DNA of 64,000 nt from Saxidomus purpurata (GCA_022818135.1 JAFMSR010000009.1:18930853-18994852), one strand, 5' to 3'. Positions 23,301 to 34,634 are shown, counted from the first letter of the stretch. Notes: generated by a model from the letters alone, not told the origin. Translations and numbers: made by a program.

Positions 23301-24343
23301 TTCACCATGCTTCAATGGAATATGGTTGCAAACTGACTCTATGATAGCAAACATCGGCTGTTATACATATCAAAATTATATTATATTGATTCAGAGTCAG
23401 TAAATGAGTGAGTGTTGTTTGCGTTTCTCAAGATATATAATCTGATTAATCATTTTATATTAGACATCCAATGGCCATATTTGCAGTGATAAAACGTTTG
23501 TTTACTTTAATTCAGTTCCTTTATGGGGAAACCCATTTATTTACGTTTTTAAAAGTTTTATAGTAATTGATCAGTCTGATTTGTTGAACTAGTAATGAGC
23601 ATAAACAGTTTGTTAATGTAAACTGCCATTTAGACGGGGAAAAAAGAGAAATGAAGGTAGCAGTGTATGCCCCTTCTGCAAATCATTTTTACGGTTATTA
23701 TTCAATTTAGGTTAAATGTCCAAATCGGGACCTTACCGGCTTGTACATTTACAATGTTACAGGGTAGGGATCAACAACACGTTAAACGCTTAAACGCTGG
23801 AAAAGACCCGGTAAATTCGTATACAATACATTGCATGACCTTAAATTCATATATCACATGACGCTTAATATAATAAATTTGGAAATAAAGATGAACACAA
23901 TAATTTTAATGTTAATTTAATCAATATATAACAGGGCGTAATGAACTTGTCAACTGAAGAAGCAGCCAAACTTCATCAATTTAAAACAAAGGTCTCTGAT
24001 GCTACATAAAGAGCATACAATTGTCAATTAAGAACAAGTATACATAAAAAGTAATGCGATAATAATTGATACATGGAATTGAGGTTTATTTGAACTTTAT
24101 GATCAATGCCTACTTAAAAAATCCTTACTCCATTAATTACTAAGCTAGTTATAGAAAATGGGATTTTAATGTTAAAGCGATTGATGACAATACGTAGTAA
24201 TTCAACACATGCTAACTTCTATAACATATATTAAAAGTGATATTAACAGACTAATCTCGAAACAGAGATTAAGAGATGGCACAGTTTCTTCGAGGAGATA
24301 AAATTGAGCCCATCCGTTAGAGCTGGACGGACATAACGTTGGT
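23301..24343. other. Unannotated AT-rich stretch
   Basis: No recognised gene or bounded repeat. Confidence 0.4.
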
Positions 24344-24391
24344 TTAAAGCTGCTCGCTCTCAGTTGCCGTTGAAAAAATAAAGTTCTTTAA
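24344..24391 (+). mobile_element. Remnant of the TTAAAGCTGC-type MITE
   Basis: TTAAAGCTGCTCGCTCTCAG is the terminal sequence of the small MITE seen whole at 55174-55284. Only about 45 bp remains before another TTTAAA, so most of the element is missing. Confidence 0.5.
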
Positions 24392-24419
24392 ACTGTATGA
24401 TTATAACATATTTTAGAAC

Positions 24420-24700
24420 ATATAGTTATATTAAAAGGTTCCAGTATAAATTCCTGTAATGCCTATCTGCAGATTTGAAAAAAATACGTTTCCAAATAAT
24501 AAAGCGTTGCAAACGCTTTTGAAATTCCAATATAAACTATGGTGTAACGGTGCCGTACAACCAATCGATTTTTGCAAATTACTACCTAGATGTTTACTTC
24601 TATTGTTGATTCTAGCCTTTAGTTATATATTAATGTATAAGTATATCATTGATGAAAATTTTATTTCTTTCAACGGCCACTGATAGCGAGCAACTTTAAG
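24420..24700 (+). repeat. Third copy of a duplicated block around an AAGCGTT/AACGCTT palindrome
   Basis: Matches 2485-2760 and 18525-18745: AAAAGGTTC.AGTATAAATT, TAAAGCGTTGCAAACGCTTTT, GTGTAACGGTGCCGT. The palindrome AAGCGTT-GCA-AACGCTT is exact in two copies and changed in the third. Confidence 0.7.
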
Positions 24701-25788
24701 CAATCAAGGATGTTGATGATATGACGAGCGCGTTACTTTGCACGAGACTCGGTGATTTGCGATTAACATAGTACAGGAATTGGGCAGTATATTGAACATT
24801 ACCAGTCTGAGAAGAGTTCACATGAAGAAAGTCAGCACCAGGTGGATTCCTAGGAGGGAAAAAAGTATACCAAGCATAACGTCAGCAAACGTCATTTTTG
24901 TTGTTACATGTCCGTTGCTTTGGTATGTTTCATAAAGGTTTTTGTTTGTACAAATAAAATGACGTTTTCAAGGATGGTCGAAAGAAGATTGAGCATCGAC
25001 TTAATTGATCTTATTTTGGTAATACCAGAAACAGTTCAATTCATTCTAGATGTCCTCTGTTATTGTATTACATAATGCCATATTTGCCGCAAATTTTATT
25101 GAAAGTGAACATTCTTGGTGAGGATGAACACTTTAACAATTCTCAGGATTAATATTGTTAGTGCACAAATGGAGTAGCTTGGATGAGAAGGTGTTAATGC
25201 ACTGAATGAATTGAAACTTTAATGGAATAATGACACTTAAAAAGCCATATTCTAAAAGAAGTTGCAATATCAAAACAAACAAGAGATGAGAATTCCAAGT
25301 AATAATTCGGATTAAAGAATCGTAACCAAACTGCAAATTTCCAGCCACATATGTAATGATAACGAGTACATTTCACGTTCCATCAAACCTTATTCACACT
25401 ATTGCTTTACACCGTTTGGTGGATAACGACTTATTACTGATGGTCACATTATTTGCATTTTTTTGCACAAGCGGCGGGACTGTTTTAGCTCATCTTAGCA
25501 AGAAGTCTAAATTCTAAAACTGTTCGACCAAATTCAACCACACTTCACAGAAGTGTTTCTTGCATGGTTCTTTGTCACCGTTCTATGCTTAACTCTGACT
25601 GACATGGTTTTTAACATGAAAATAAAACTAAATATATGTGTTTGCTTGTTTAAAACAACTCTTTAATTCAAATTTTCGGCAATACTGCTTTTTTCAAGAA
25701 CTTTGTCTGCACTTTTACAACTTACATGTTGATCATCTTTATGACAAGCTTTGAAATGAAAAAGAAAAACTAACAAAACGTGAGGAAA
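24701..25788. other. Unannotated stretch
   Basis: No recognised gene. Two overlapping minus-strand frames at 25133-25376 have no domain that I recognise. Confidence 0.4.
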
Positions 25789-25848
25789 TGACGTCATTTA
25801 CTACAGACGTCCTGATGACGTTATTTACACCAGACGTCGAAATGACGT
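25789..25848. repeat. 27-bp tandem repeat carrying CRE-like ACGTC sites
   Basis: TGACGT occurs at 25789, 25816 and 25843 and GACGTC at 25806 and 25833, both with an exact 27-bp period. The first is a full palindromic CRE (TGACGTCA). CREs bind bZIP factors of the CREB/ATF type. Whether this is a regulatory element or a tandem repeat that happens to contain the motif is unknown. Confidence 0.75.
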
Positions 25849-26639
25849 TTCCCGTACTTTCTAGTAGATGTCCAGTCATATGAAGAATACACTTAAGTTA
25901 TTGTCTTTTAAACTGAAATTAAATTGAAATTAAAGTGAAAATAATTTAATTGATACATAGTCCTGTCTTGATTGCACTTATTACATTTTAATTAATTTAT
26001 GAATTGTCCAATTATCTAAATTAATTTGTAGATACTCTGTGCATCATCTCCATGGTTTTTTAAGTATTTAAGTTGATAATTATTGTCTTGATTTTTGCAT
26101 AAAAAAATAAAAATATAAAAAAATAAATAAATAGATAAAACATATATGTATATAATAATGCAAGTGTACTTTTTAAAGAATTGTACAAATCATCATCAGT
26201 TCAACACATAACTATTCTAAACAATGCCATTCCCATATCATTGTTTCTGTAAATATTTCTAATATAATTATTTTGATAGTCAGTGTTAATAATAATGACT
26301 TATTTGGATACAATATTACTTATTCATTAAAATTAGGTTTATAATTTTGACTGTATGTTGCAGTCATAAGGTACCTAAATGTCTTGTCTTTCTATCCAAC
26401 TGTCCTCAACCAGCAGCCGGTATGCATTGCCAATGAAATGCCTGTTTGTAGGTTTCTCTACCTGTTGTCTGACATTTCGTATGTGTTCATCTAATCTCTT
26501 TTAATGACCTTTCTGCTTTATGAACATAAACTGTCATATCACAAATACACCAAATTATAGTCTTTAAAGCTCACATTTGCAACTGTCTTGTTCTTCGTCT
26601 TTCCAGTTGTATCACTTGGTTCACTAATTATTCATGAAG
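25849..26639. other. Unannotated AT-rich stretch
   Basis: Contains a simple A/T tract at 26098-26150. No gene is visible. Confidence 0.4.
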
Positions 26640-28050
26640 GGGTGAAGTTAACCATGAATGATATGAACAGATTAACTTAATAATTAGTGATCGCTAATTC
26701 TGTTAAACGTATACAAAAACAGAAACACAAACTAACAGAGGAGGAAAGGAAACCGAATATGTTTAATCATGGTAATTCAATGATTGCACACGTGAGATTG
26801 ACTTCATGCAAGTACAGACAGGTCAAAGCAATAAATGTTACACATTTTTCCAGCTTATCAGTCTATGTATTAAGACTTCGATGATTGAAATGTTTTTTTT
26901 TGTGTGTGTTTGGCCTACACACAGACACAAAAAGTAAAACTTTTCTATGTGTGTTTCCACTGCTGGTCTTAATCAAATGTATCTTATAATCTGATGTTGA
27001 TATACGGAAACGGAAGCTTTTTGGACTGATATTGCTGTATGAATCAGTTTTTATCGTAACTTAAACATTACTTCAACCCGCTTGTTCAGAATAGAAAATT
27101 AAAACAAATATTCTCGCCCGTTTTGCTTTTTTTCTTAGAAAGCAATCAACTCTTTTTGGCCTAAGAGGAACTGTAAAACACGTTCCTGTTTTACCCCCAC
27201 CAGCTCACAGTAGTATAATGAATAGTCTCCACAGTTTCATACCACCAATTGACACAAACTTTAGAGCTAACGGTCTTTCATAAACACACCCTGCTTTGTT
27301 TATAACATCTGCTCACCAACACTTATTGTTCGACTAATTTTCTACTTTCTTTACGTAGAAGATGTTTGTTGTAGAAATAACCGGACTCGTACTATAACTA
27401 TCTGAGTCTGCTGTAAGTTTTTCGCTTTAGGAACCCTACAAAATAGTTACCGTGTGTTTAAAACTGTATTTATTTATCAATTAACGTTCATTGAACACAT
27501 TTTTCATGTTTGGTAAATACAATCTGCTAGATGTAGGGAGTGCCTCTTTGCAAAACCAATATATAATGAACTCTTCACGTTGCTCTTACATTTTCCACAA
27601 TGGTATAAATACGTATTAGATATGATAAAATAAACGTATGAAAGTTATTTACAGACATTCGCACTTTGCCGCTAATAGTTCATGCTAATAGTTTATCTTA
27701 ATTCAAAATGAAACAAATTGTTTTTAGGGATGATCCGTTAAACGTAATCATGAAAAATAATTATAACACTCAAAGGTATCTTTGATATTCCACACTTTCC
27801 ATATATCAGCTATAATAATATATCTCTTGATTCGTTTCTCTTTGCTTTATTTTGATAAAACAGGTTCAGTAATAGAAATACAAAAAGGCGATACCGATCC
27901 TACAAAAATGTCTGATATCTTTATATGGACTAACATCTTCAGTGTGTTCTATAAGTTAATTATATCAGTATTAGAACAGTATGCTGTATATAAAGGTAAC
28001 AATGCATGTGTAGAATGCAAAAAGAACGTCCAATGTTAACTCTACGTTTA
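26640..28050 (+). repeat. Diverged duplication, block P copy 1
   Basis: Matches 30745-34050 in order: AATGATATGAA.AGATTAACT; TACACATTTTTCC then AGTAAAACTTTTCT; AGAAAATTAAAACA then CGCCCGTTTTGCTTT; TTAACGTTCATTGAACACAT; CTGCTAGATGTAGG.AGTGCC; AAAGGTATCTTTGA; GACTTTCCATATAT. The second copy is longer because it holds later insertions. Open frames in the two copies overlap near the end (27782-28039 and 33867-34151) but have diverged strongly. Confidence 0.78.
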
Positions 28051-29170
28051 TGACCATTGCCATATAAACGATGACAATGTTTGGACCATGGCCGACAATA
28101 AAATGTACATACATGTACTTTGTCATCATCAAAATTGACGGCAATGAAATGTCCATTTTGCAATATTGTTTGTACCATTTTCACATAAATTATAATCATA
28201 GTCAGAGTTCTAGACCTGTTTTGGCCATGATCAAGTTAGAGCCAAGTCAATGCCATTGAAAAATACACTTCCAAATTTTGTTTGAGTGGCATATTTTGAC
28301 AATGATTGAATTTCATGTTCATTTTATAGCCACGTAATGCTCTAGGCAAAATTGACCTTTATCGGACCTGTTTTGACCATGATCAAATAAAGCGCAAAAT
28401 AATGCCATGTAAAAAATTACTTCAATATCATGGCGACGACCTAAAGTGGCACTGTGTTGACAATGTTGAAATGCACAGTTATATTAAAGCCAAATTAATG
28501 ATATGTATATGTTTTTCCAACAAGAAAATAAGACCATAGTAAAAGTTCCATGTAGATACAATAATTTGATTATGTCCAAAACAATGATAATAAAAGTCAA
28601 GAAAGTATTTTTGCCGCAGAATTAAGAGGCTTTATGGCACTCATTTGGCAACAGGAAGTGGCTTTTTTGTTAACAGTACCGGTGACAGGTTTTATTGTAA
28701 AATTTCAGTTATGGCTTTTTCAGGAACAAATATCTGACTACAACACAGAAATCTAGTTTATTTGTCACATATTTGCGCGACTTTAATCAAAACATTTGCT
28801 AGCACATATTTCAACTGGTCTTTTGTATTGAGCAACAAGTAGAGGTTTTGTCAATACGAAAATTAGGAAATTGGCATGACATCAACTTTTGTTTCGAGTC
28901 CTACGTTATAACAGTTTAAAGCTCACTTCACATGAAGTGCTGAGATGAACTGTTGTGGTCACCCCATCGCAATTATCAGCTGTTCATTTTCAACTCCTTC
29001 TACAGATACTAGAAGAGTTCCTGTCCAAGGCATTATCATTCATAGTAAAAAGTCTCTAGTTTTGGTCAGTGACCAGGTCCTACTTGTGTTTAATTATCAT
29101 ACATTATGATCAAGGATGAAACATGGTTTGACCAGGACTGTGTCAAATGGAACATGGCCACTTCAATCCA
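28051..29170. other. GACCATG-rich non-coding stretch
   Basis: The words TGACCATGATCAA, GACAATG and TGCCAT recur irregularly, for example at 28220-28240 and 28375-28390 (GACCTGTTTTG.CCATGATCAA). It may be a decayed repeat with about 150-bp internal periodicity. No gene is recognised. Confidence 0.35.
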
Positions 29171-29181
29171 GGACCGTGTGG

Positions 29182-29757
29182 AAAACACACGGACAAACCA
29201 TGGTTTTAAACATGGTACAATCATTATTAATGGCCTGTTCTGAAAGTGTTTTGGACAGATAATTAACATGGTTGAATAATGGATTGAACAGGTATGTTTA
29301 ATGGAAGGAACGTTTGCACTTTAAGGCCTCTACATGCCCCTTAAATTCTGATATGACCATCACTTGTCTGTGTTCTGTAGAAGTGATCAGGAATAATTAT
29401 GGTCATGGGTTCCAAATCATTCACATAATTCATAGTCATAGCAGTTCATAGGCAGCCTGTTTTGGCCTTAATGTGGCAATGGTCCATTTGGCATACCTGG
29501 GTAATCAACGTTTCAGACAAGGTCAGAAGGTCATTACAGTGGTCATTTCAGCTAATATTTATTAAACTCTGAAGTGATAGTGATTTGTGGCCATGGTCTA
29601 GTCCGAATGTGGCAATGTTCCAATTGACATACCTTGTCATACCATGTTTCAACAATAGTCACAATGCATCTAAAACAGGGCTAGAACATAGTCTTTGATA
29701 ACGTTTGAACTATAGTTTATTTAAGGTTCAACCATGGTTTGTCCATGAATTTCTCCG
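29182..29757. mobile_element. Possible short TIR element (GGACAAACCATGG ends)
   Basis: GGACAAACCATGGTT near 29187 is present in inverted form near 29740 (AACCATGGTTTGTCC), about 560 bp apart. The motif contains the palindrome AACCATGGTT, so inverted matches are easier by chance. No TSD or coding content is seen. Confidence 0.4.
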
Positions 29758-29764
29758 CAGGGTA

Positions 29765-30140
29765 GTCAACAAATTTAGAAACAAATCACCATTCTCTTAT
29801 CTCGCATAGGATACATGCAACTCGTTATATTCTTATTTTCACTTTCTGTATGCTAATTTAAAATAGCTTTTAAGCAGATGATCATCGGATATCACATTTT
29901 GATTGAAAAATTCAAAACATTACCTGAAAACATCATCAGAAATATTAAACATTTGAAAACCCACCGGAAACCATCAAAAGATAACCGACACCCGCTTGGA
30001 TATCCTTTGTGTAAGTCATTTTGCACGTCTGTCAGGTAGTATTTTACGAATAATGAATACAACAGAAATATAATCTCAATTGGTTTCATTGTGTGCTTGC
30101 ACCGCCCTGTAATGTTTCTTGATACTCTATATACATTAAT
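29765..30140 (+). repeat. Third copy of duplicated block Y
   Basis: Matches 16885-17330 and 2180-2440: TTTTGATTGAAAAATTCAAAACAT, ACCTGAAA.CAT, CGCTTGGA, CACGTCTGTCAGG, GTTTCATTGTGTGC, CCTGTAATGT. Same orientation as the others. Confidence 0.65.
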
Positions 30141-30326
30141 TTTGATTGAATTTCTTAAATGCTGTAATAATTAGAACTTGCATACATACTGTTTTTATTA
30201 AAGACGAATCAATGAAATAGCTAATAATGAAAATTATCCAACGTTAATTAGACATATGTACAAGATAATAATTATAACAAGTAATATCTTTAAAAAAAAA
30301 GATGGTCGACGTAGGTGACGTAATAA

Positions 30327-30398
30327 ACACATTTTGTGTTTCAGAAGGCTCCCGGGCAGTACACTGCTTATTCCGGTACCGAAACGCTAGCCAATAAT
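30327..30398. repeat. 72-bp direct repeat, unit 1
   Basis: Almost identical to 30548-30620: ACACATTTTGTGTTTCAG, AAGGCTCCCGGGC, TTATTCCGGTACCGAAACGC, TAGCCAATAAT. It is GC-richer than its surroundings. It ends in CCAAT-box sequence and follows TGACGTAA, a CRE-like site, at 30316. Confidence 0.88.
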
Positions 30399-30547
30399 CA
30401 ATGACGCTAGATGTCCGGCCCCGGACAACACCTCGTTGAATACAAAAGTTGATCTTCGTACTGTCCAGAAACCTTGACATAACGTGTTCTGTTTTTTCTT
30501 TTTTTGCAACATGATTTATTATAAATAACTTTAATATAAAAAAATAT

Positions 30548-30620
30548 ACACATTTTGTGTTTCAGAAGGCTCCCGGGCGGCAACACTGCTTATTCCGGTA
30601 CCGAAACGCTAGCCAATAAT
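30548..30620. repeat. 72-bp direct repeat, unit 2
   Basis: Second unit of the 30327-30398 repeat, 221 bp downstream. It is followed by another CCAAT-type site (CTGATTGGTCAC, 30629-30640). Confidence 0.88.
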
Positions 30621-30778
30621 TTGCAGATTCTGATTGGTCACATTATAACGAAGTTGGTTAGCAACGCGTCCATACCAACGGAAGTTCAAATCAAAAGACT
30701 ACGTCGAAAAACAACATATTTTATTCATACAGGATTGTTTATGTAGGGGTTAAGTTTATCAAGAATGATATGAATAGA

Positions 30779-31012
30779 TTAACTATAGCCAATCACATTA
30801 CAAAAATGAGCTTCGTACAAGCGATAACTGTTCGCCATTTCTTTTAAACGCATAAAAACGGCGGACACGAGGACAACAAGCAAAACTGTGATACAAAGTA
30901 TCACAGCGGGCCAACAAACAAAAATCCCATGTAAATATTTTGAAAATTGGTGATAATTGATATTGAGGCATGGCCCCAAAAGAACTCGAGGGAACCAATT
31001 CTGGTTGAACAA
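30779..31012 (-). CDS. Candidate small membrane protein or exon, unrecognised
   Basis: The minus-strand frame encodes 77 codons, from a TTG at 31012 to TAA. In the middle is a strongly hydrophobic stretch (CWPAVILCITVLLVVLVSAV, about residues 33-52) followed by a basic turn (FMRLKE), like a single membrane span with a cytoplasmic anchor. There is no ATG before the span in this frame; an ATG near 31031 lies in another frame. A spliced exon or a chance frame in T-rich DNA are both possible. Similar DNA is not seen at the matching place of block P copy 1. Confidence 0.2.
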   Translation of the reverse strand: MFNQNWFPRVLLGPCLNINYHQFSKYLHGIFVCWPAVILCITVLLVVLVSAVFMRLKEMANSYRLYEAHFCNVIGYS

Positions 31013-31257
31013 GCAAAACCTGACACGACATTACATCTACTGACTGACCTGTAGTATCGAAACTTTACTGTTATCAAATAATGTTTATACAGTATGTCCA
31101 GGAATGCTCTATAGACCGTTCCTGGTATGTCTCAATTTTTCATTACCATTATCCTTATTAATTTGACATGAATGAAGATTTTTATGATTATTTGCCGTAA
31201 AATATTCTTAAAAAATTAAAAATGATTATTAAAACAGCAGAAAAAAGTTTTAAAAAA

Positions 31258-31352
31258 TTGGGTGTTGATGGGATTCGAACTCGTGGTTTCTAAAAGTACA
31301 CGTACACAAAAGTGTTTCAGCCATCGGCTTATCCATTACACCACGGAGGCAG
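31258..31352 (-). mobile_element. tRNA-derived SINE head, family 2, copy 1
   Basis: On the minus strand it reads CCTCCGTGGTGTAATGGATAAGC (A box) and GAGTTCGAATCCC (B box), then a CAATTTTTTAAAA tail. The acceptor stem does not close, so it is tRNA-derived rather than a functional tRNA. A second copy lies at 52562-52645. Confidence 0.65.
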
Positions 31353-31741
31353 AGTAATATAGGATGTGAAAAAATTAGCTAAAACAATATCATATATGTC
31401 TAAAAAGGCCATAAAAGAATATTCAGTCGACTCGTTTAGTTTCTATAATATCAAAGGTTGTGTTAGTGAAAAAAGCAATCATATTTCCATTTTTCTAGGT
31501 GTAGATTGCGACTGAAACGTGAAAAGCGCTTTTTTCTTTTTTTACCAGCGTATATTAGATTGCGCCCTCTATGAAACGAACGACAGCTCAATTACAAACA
31601 ACTCTTGCTTTTCCAAAAAAAATGACTGTGTCTACAGTTTTCATCTCAGAAGTACCTCAATTTTATAATGAAGAGAGACGCATATGTTCGATATAGTGCT
31701 TAAGTCTCCATGCATCTTTTACTCACCACGTATTAAATATA

Positions 31742-31763
31742 GCGGGCCGCTGCTGCGGCCCGC
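31742..31763. repeat. Perfect GC-rich hairpin
   Basis: GCGGGCCGC, loop TGCT, GCGGCCCGC: nine perfect base pairs, all G or C, inside AT-rich DNA. It may be the end of a mobile element or a structured RNA part. A comparable CCGCCG-TCAT-CGGCGG hairpin occurs at 52911-52926. Confidence 0.85.
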
Positions 31764-32057
31764 AATAAACGGAATATTTATTGTTGCAATTTAATAGTGG
31801 GATACAGGATAAAAATTTACTTGATGAAAGTGCAAAAGGTCTAAGCAATTACACATTACAACTGTAGGTTTTACACATTTTTCCTGCTAATCAGGCATTA
31901 ATGTTTCAATTATATTTTTCCGTGTTTAACTTACATACATAAACGCACATAGTAAAACTTTTCTGCATGTCCCGTGGGTGTGCGGTTTTCAGAGATACCT
32001 CTGCTGGTCTAACTTCTCATATAATTTAAATTTATGTCTTTATACAGAATCTGATAT

Positions 32058-32208
32058 TATAAGAATATTTCACAGGTTGCACGTGCAGATGGGAATATCA
32101 GGCTCGGGGTTAACTGTGGTGGTAACAAGGCTATAGAGATACCGCCAAATTAGTTACCCGAAAGCCGAATATTTTCATCTGCACGTGCAGCCAGTGATAT
32201 ATTCTTTT
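32058..32208. mobile_element. Foldback element, about 150 bp
   Basis: Nearly the whole segment is one inverted repeat. The arms share AAGAATAT, GCACGTGCAGATG, AATAT, GGCT and GGGTTAACT / GGGTAACT and meet around 32115-32150. The palindrome GCACGTGC (an E box) lies in both arms (32079 and 32181). It is missing from block P copy 1, so it inserted after the duplication. A MITE is the simplest reading; an RNA hairpin is possible. Confidence 0.78.
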
Positions 32209-32784
32209 TCTTGTATACCATATTCTGCTAATAGTAGCAGGCAGAAATGAAATAAAATTAGAGATCTAATGAATTATATCTATGCGATGTTTTCTTGTAG
32301 TAATGAACGAATTTACACATTCATTCATCAATTTTAATGTAGATCTTTCTGACGTCATTACGTCGTCTTACACCAGTGTTGATAGTAAATTAAACTTTGC
32401 TTTATTACAAATGATTGAAGTAATTCTTTGATTTGTTTTCTATCCGCTTGTTCACGGTAGAAAATTAAAACATTTATTTTCGCCCGTTTTGCTTTCGACT
32501 TAGAAAGTGATCAACTTATTGTGGTCTATGAGAATTGTAGGAAATGTCCCCGTAATTCCAGTAGTAGCTAAGAGTGGTATTATGAAAAGCTCAACAGCTG
32601 TAGACCACCAACTAACATAAAAGATATGTCATTAAAACACCCTGCTTGAATATTCTTCAGAAAATTGTCATGAGTAAAAGAAATTATTCTAATTAAACAA
32701 CTATAAAGTACTGCAATTTACTTCAAATTACTATAAATCACTTCAATAACTTCCAATGAGATATGCTTGCAAACATAGAGAACC

Positions 32785-32880
32785 AACTTTCGAAGACCCC
32801 TTTCATTTGTAATTGTGCTTATTAGGTCCACCATCCTCGTTCGAGGTATAGTCGGTACGACCCGAAGACCCCTTTCACAA
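32785..32880 (+). repeat. Short direct repeat CGAAGACCCCTTTCA
   Basis: The 15-mer CGAAGACCCCTTTCA occurs at about 32789 and again at about 32863. The DNA between them contains TCGTTCGAGG and GTCGGTACGACC. Its origin is unknown. Confidence 0.7.
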
Positions 32881-33049
32881 ACAAGCGCCACCTTTTATAC
32901 CAGCCACCATGAGCTCACATATTTGGGAATCTCTTTGTCTTGCAGTTTTGTGTGTAAAAATAGAGTAACTAAAATACCTTGATTCTTCATAGTTGTGTCT
33001 ATTGTTAGATTCTAAATTCAGTATAAATATATAGCAGTATACTGTTCCT

Positions 33050-33111
33050 AAAAATAGGCAGCCTCCCTAGTTACTAAAAATATGCAGAATGCTTAGTTAC
33101 TAGAAATATCC
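33050..33111 (+). repeat. 26-bp tandem repeat, about 2.4 copies
   Basis: Units start at 33050, 33076 and 33102 with AAAAATA.GCAG and end in TAGTTACT. Confidence 0.8.
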
Positions 33112-34634
33112 AATGCCAGAAATAGCCATTCTGTTATATAATCAAGGAAGGTGCTTCCCACAATCTAAAAATATTTGTGATACTTAAAATATCAGCCAAT
33201 TTATTCTTAGAGGTTGGAGCAATGCTAAGATGATTGGCCTAATGCCAGTCTTTAAAATAATCTTCCATAAGTCCAGCATTCACTAATTATAGAACTCAGA
33301 TTTCTTTTTTCGGAACAGGTCAAGGTGTTAGCTCAACCACATTACTCCCAGAGACACTTATACTTCTAGTAATTCATATTATTCATATCAAAAATACCAT
33401 AAACTAATGATCAGTAAAAAGAACAACCTGAACATCCCACAATGAATGACAATTGCAACAATCTTTTATCATTTAACGTTCATTGAACACATTATTTATG
33501 TTAGGTAAATATAATCTGCTAGATGTAGGAAGTGCCCCTTTAAACAACTAATATATTTTTACTGATCACGTTGCTCATACATGTTTTCACAAGGATATAA
33601 ATACATGATATTAAATATAATAAAATCAACTTCTAAAGGTTATATACAGTCATACGCACATTTCAGTTTATAGTATATCTAAATTGAAAATGTAAGAAAT
33701 AGATTTTCAGGGTGATCCGTAACAGCGACGCTTTACGTAAGCATTAAAATTACGTGAGCGTTAACACTTAAAGGTATCTTTGACATTTCAGACTTTCCAT
33801 ATATAAAATTTAATTTTATTTCACAGCAAATGATCTTCTTGATTCCTGCCTTTTTGCATTATTTGATTGGATATAAAACTATTTTCAATTATATATAAAA
33901 TGTCAAATGCGATACCATTCATACAAGAACGATCTGATAATATATTGATGTGGCCTCAAATCTCCAGATGGTTCTATGCGTCCATTTTATCAGTGTTAGA
34001 ACATAATACTGTATTTTCATTGTTTATGCAGAATGCCAAGTCATTCAACGTATTTTCTGTTTTTAAACATCAAAGCTTTAATGCCCTCTATATGGTAGGT
34101 TTTTATGAACACGTATGTATCGAAAGTACATGCACTTACAGTACGGTATGAAAGGACTACAGAAGGCTTCCGTATTAACGTAGGGATTTGTTGTCATACA
34201 TCGCTCATTGTCGTTTCTGATAAAATAGATACATGTACCTTCGTATCTTCCGGTTTCGGTTCTCTATATGCATGCCTTATTCTATGTATAACAATAACTA
34301 GTATGAACTTGATTTAGGTAGTTTTTAATCTGCCTTAAACATTTAAACAAGTTTTTCACTCCGTTGTTAAACACTCAAAACCTGAATATCTTATTATTTT
34401 CATGTACTAAAGTTGGAACTATCATCTACATGAATGCAATAGAACATATTTGAAAGATTAACTGATGGTTTAGTTCAAGTTTTTCACTTTGTAAAATCTA
34501 CTTTTGTAACAATTGCTATTCCTCTACTTATTTCCGTTCGACATTAGATCTTGTTTCTTTTCAACGGAATCTGTAGTGCCAATTGCTTCTCACGCTACCT
34601 CGTACTGTACTTGCTAATGTCGTTTCACGTTGTT

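Larger units (their letters stand above)
30310..30800. promoter_or_regulatory. Possible promoter-like region (CRE and several CCAAT boxes)
   Basis: Within about 500 bp there is TGACGTAA, two AGCCAATAAT, CTGATTGGTCA and AGCCAATCAC, in a segment richer in CpG (CCCGGG, CCGGTACCG, CCGGCCCCGG) than its AT-rich neighbourhood. NF-Y binds CCAAT boxes and often acts at animal promoters. There is no recognised gene next to it, so a transposon-borne promoter is equally possible. Confidence 0.3.
30745..34150 (+). repeat. Diverged duplication, block P copy 2
   Basis: Homologous to 26640-28050 (landmarks given there) but expanded to 3.4 kb. Segments absent from copy 1 include about 31040-31850 (tRNA-like head and GC hairpin), a foldback at 32058-32208 and most of 32660-33460. 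Matches resume at 33465 with TTTAACGTTCATTGAACACAT. Confidence 0.75.

Noticed and set aside
23129..23344. Frame with FIDIKDAFNS, similar to a reverse transcriptase motif
   Set aside because: Only this one motif matches, no YxDD or flanking RT blocks are present, and the homologous DNA at 13900-14000 does not keep the frame.
31258..31352. Functional tRNA gene on the minus strand
   Set aside because: The acceptor stem does not pair and the central region is expanded; a second diverged copy shows it is a repeat.
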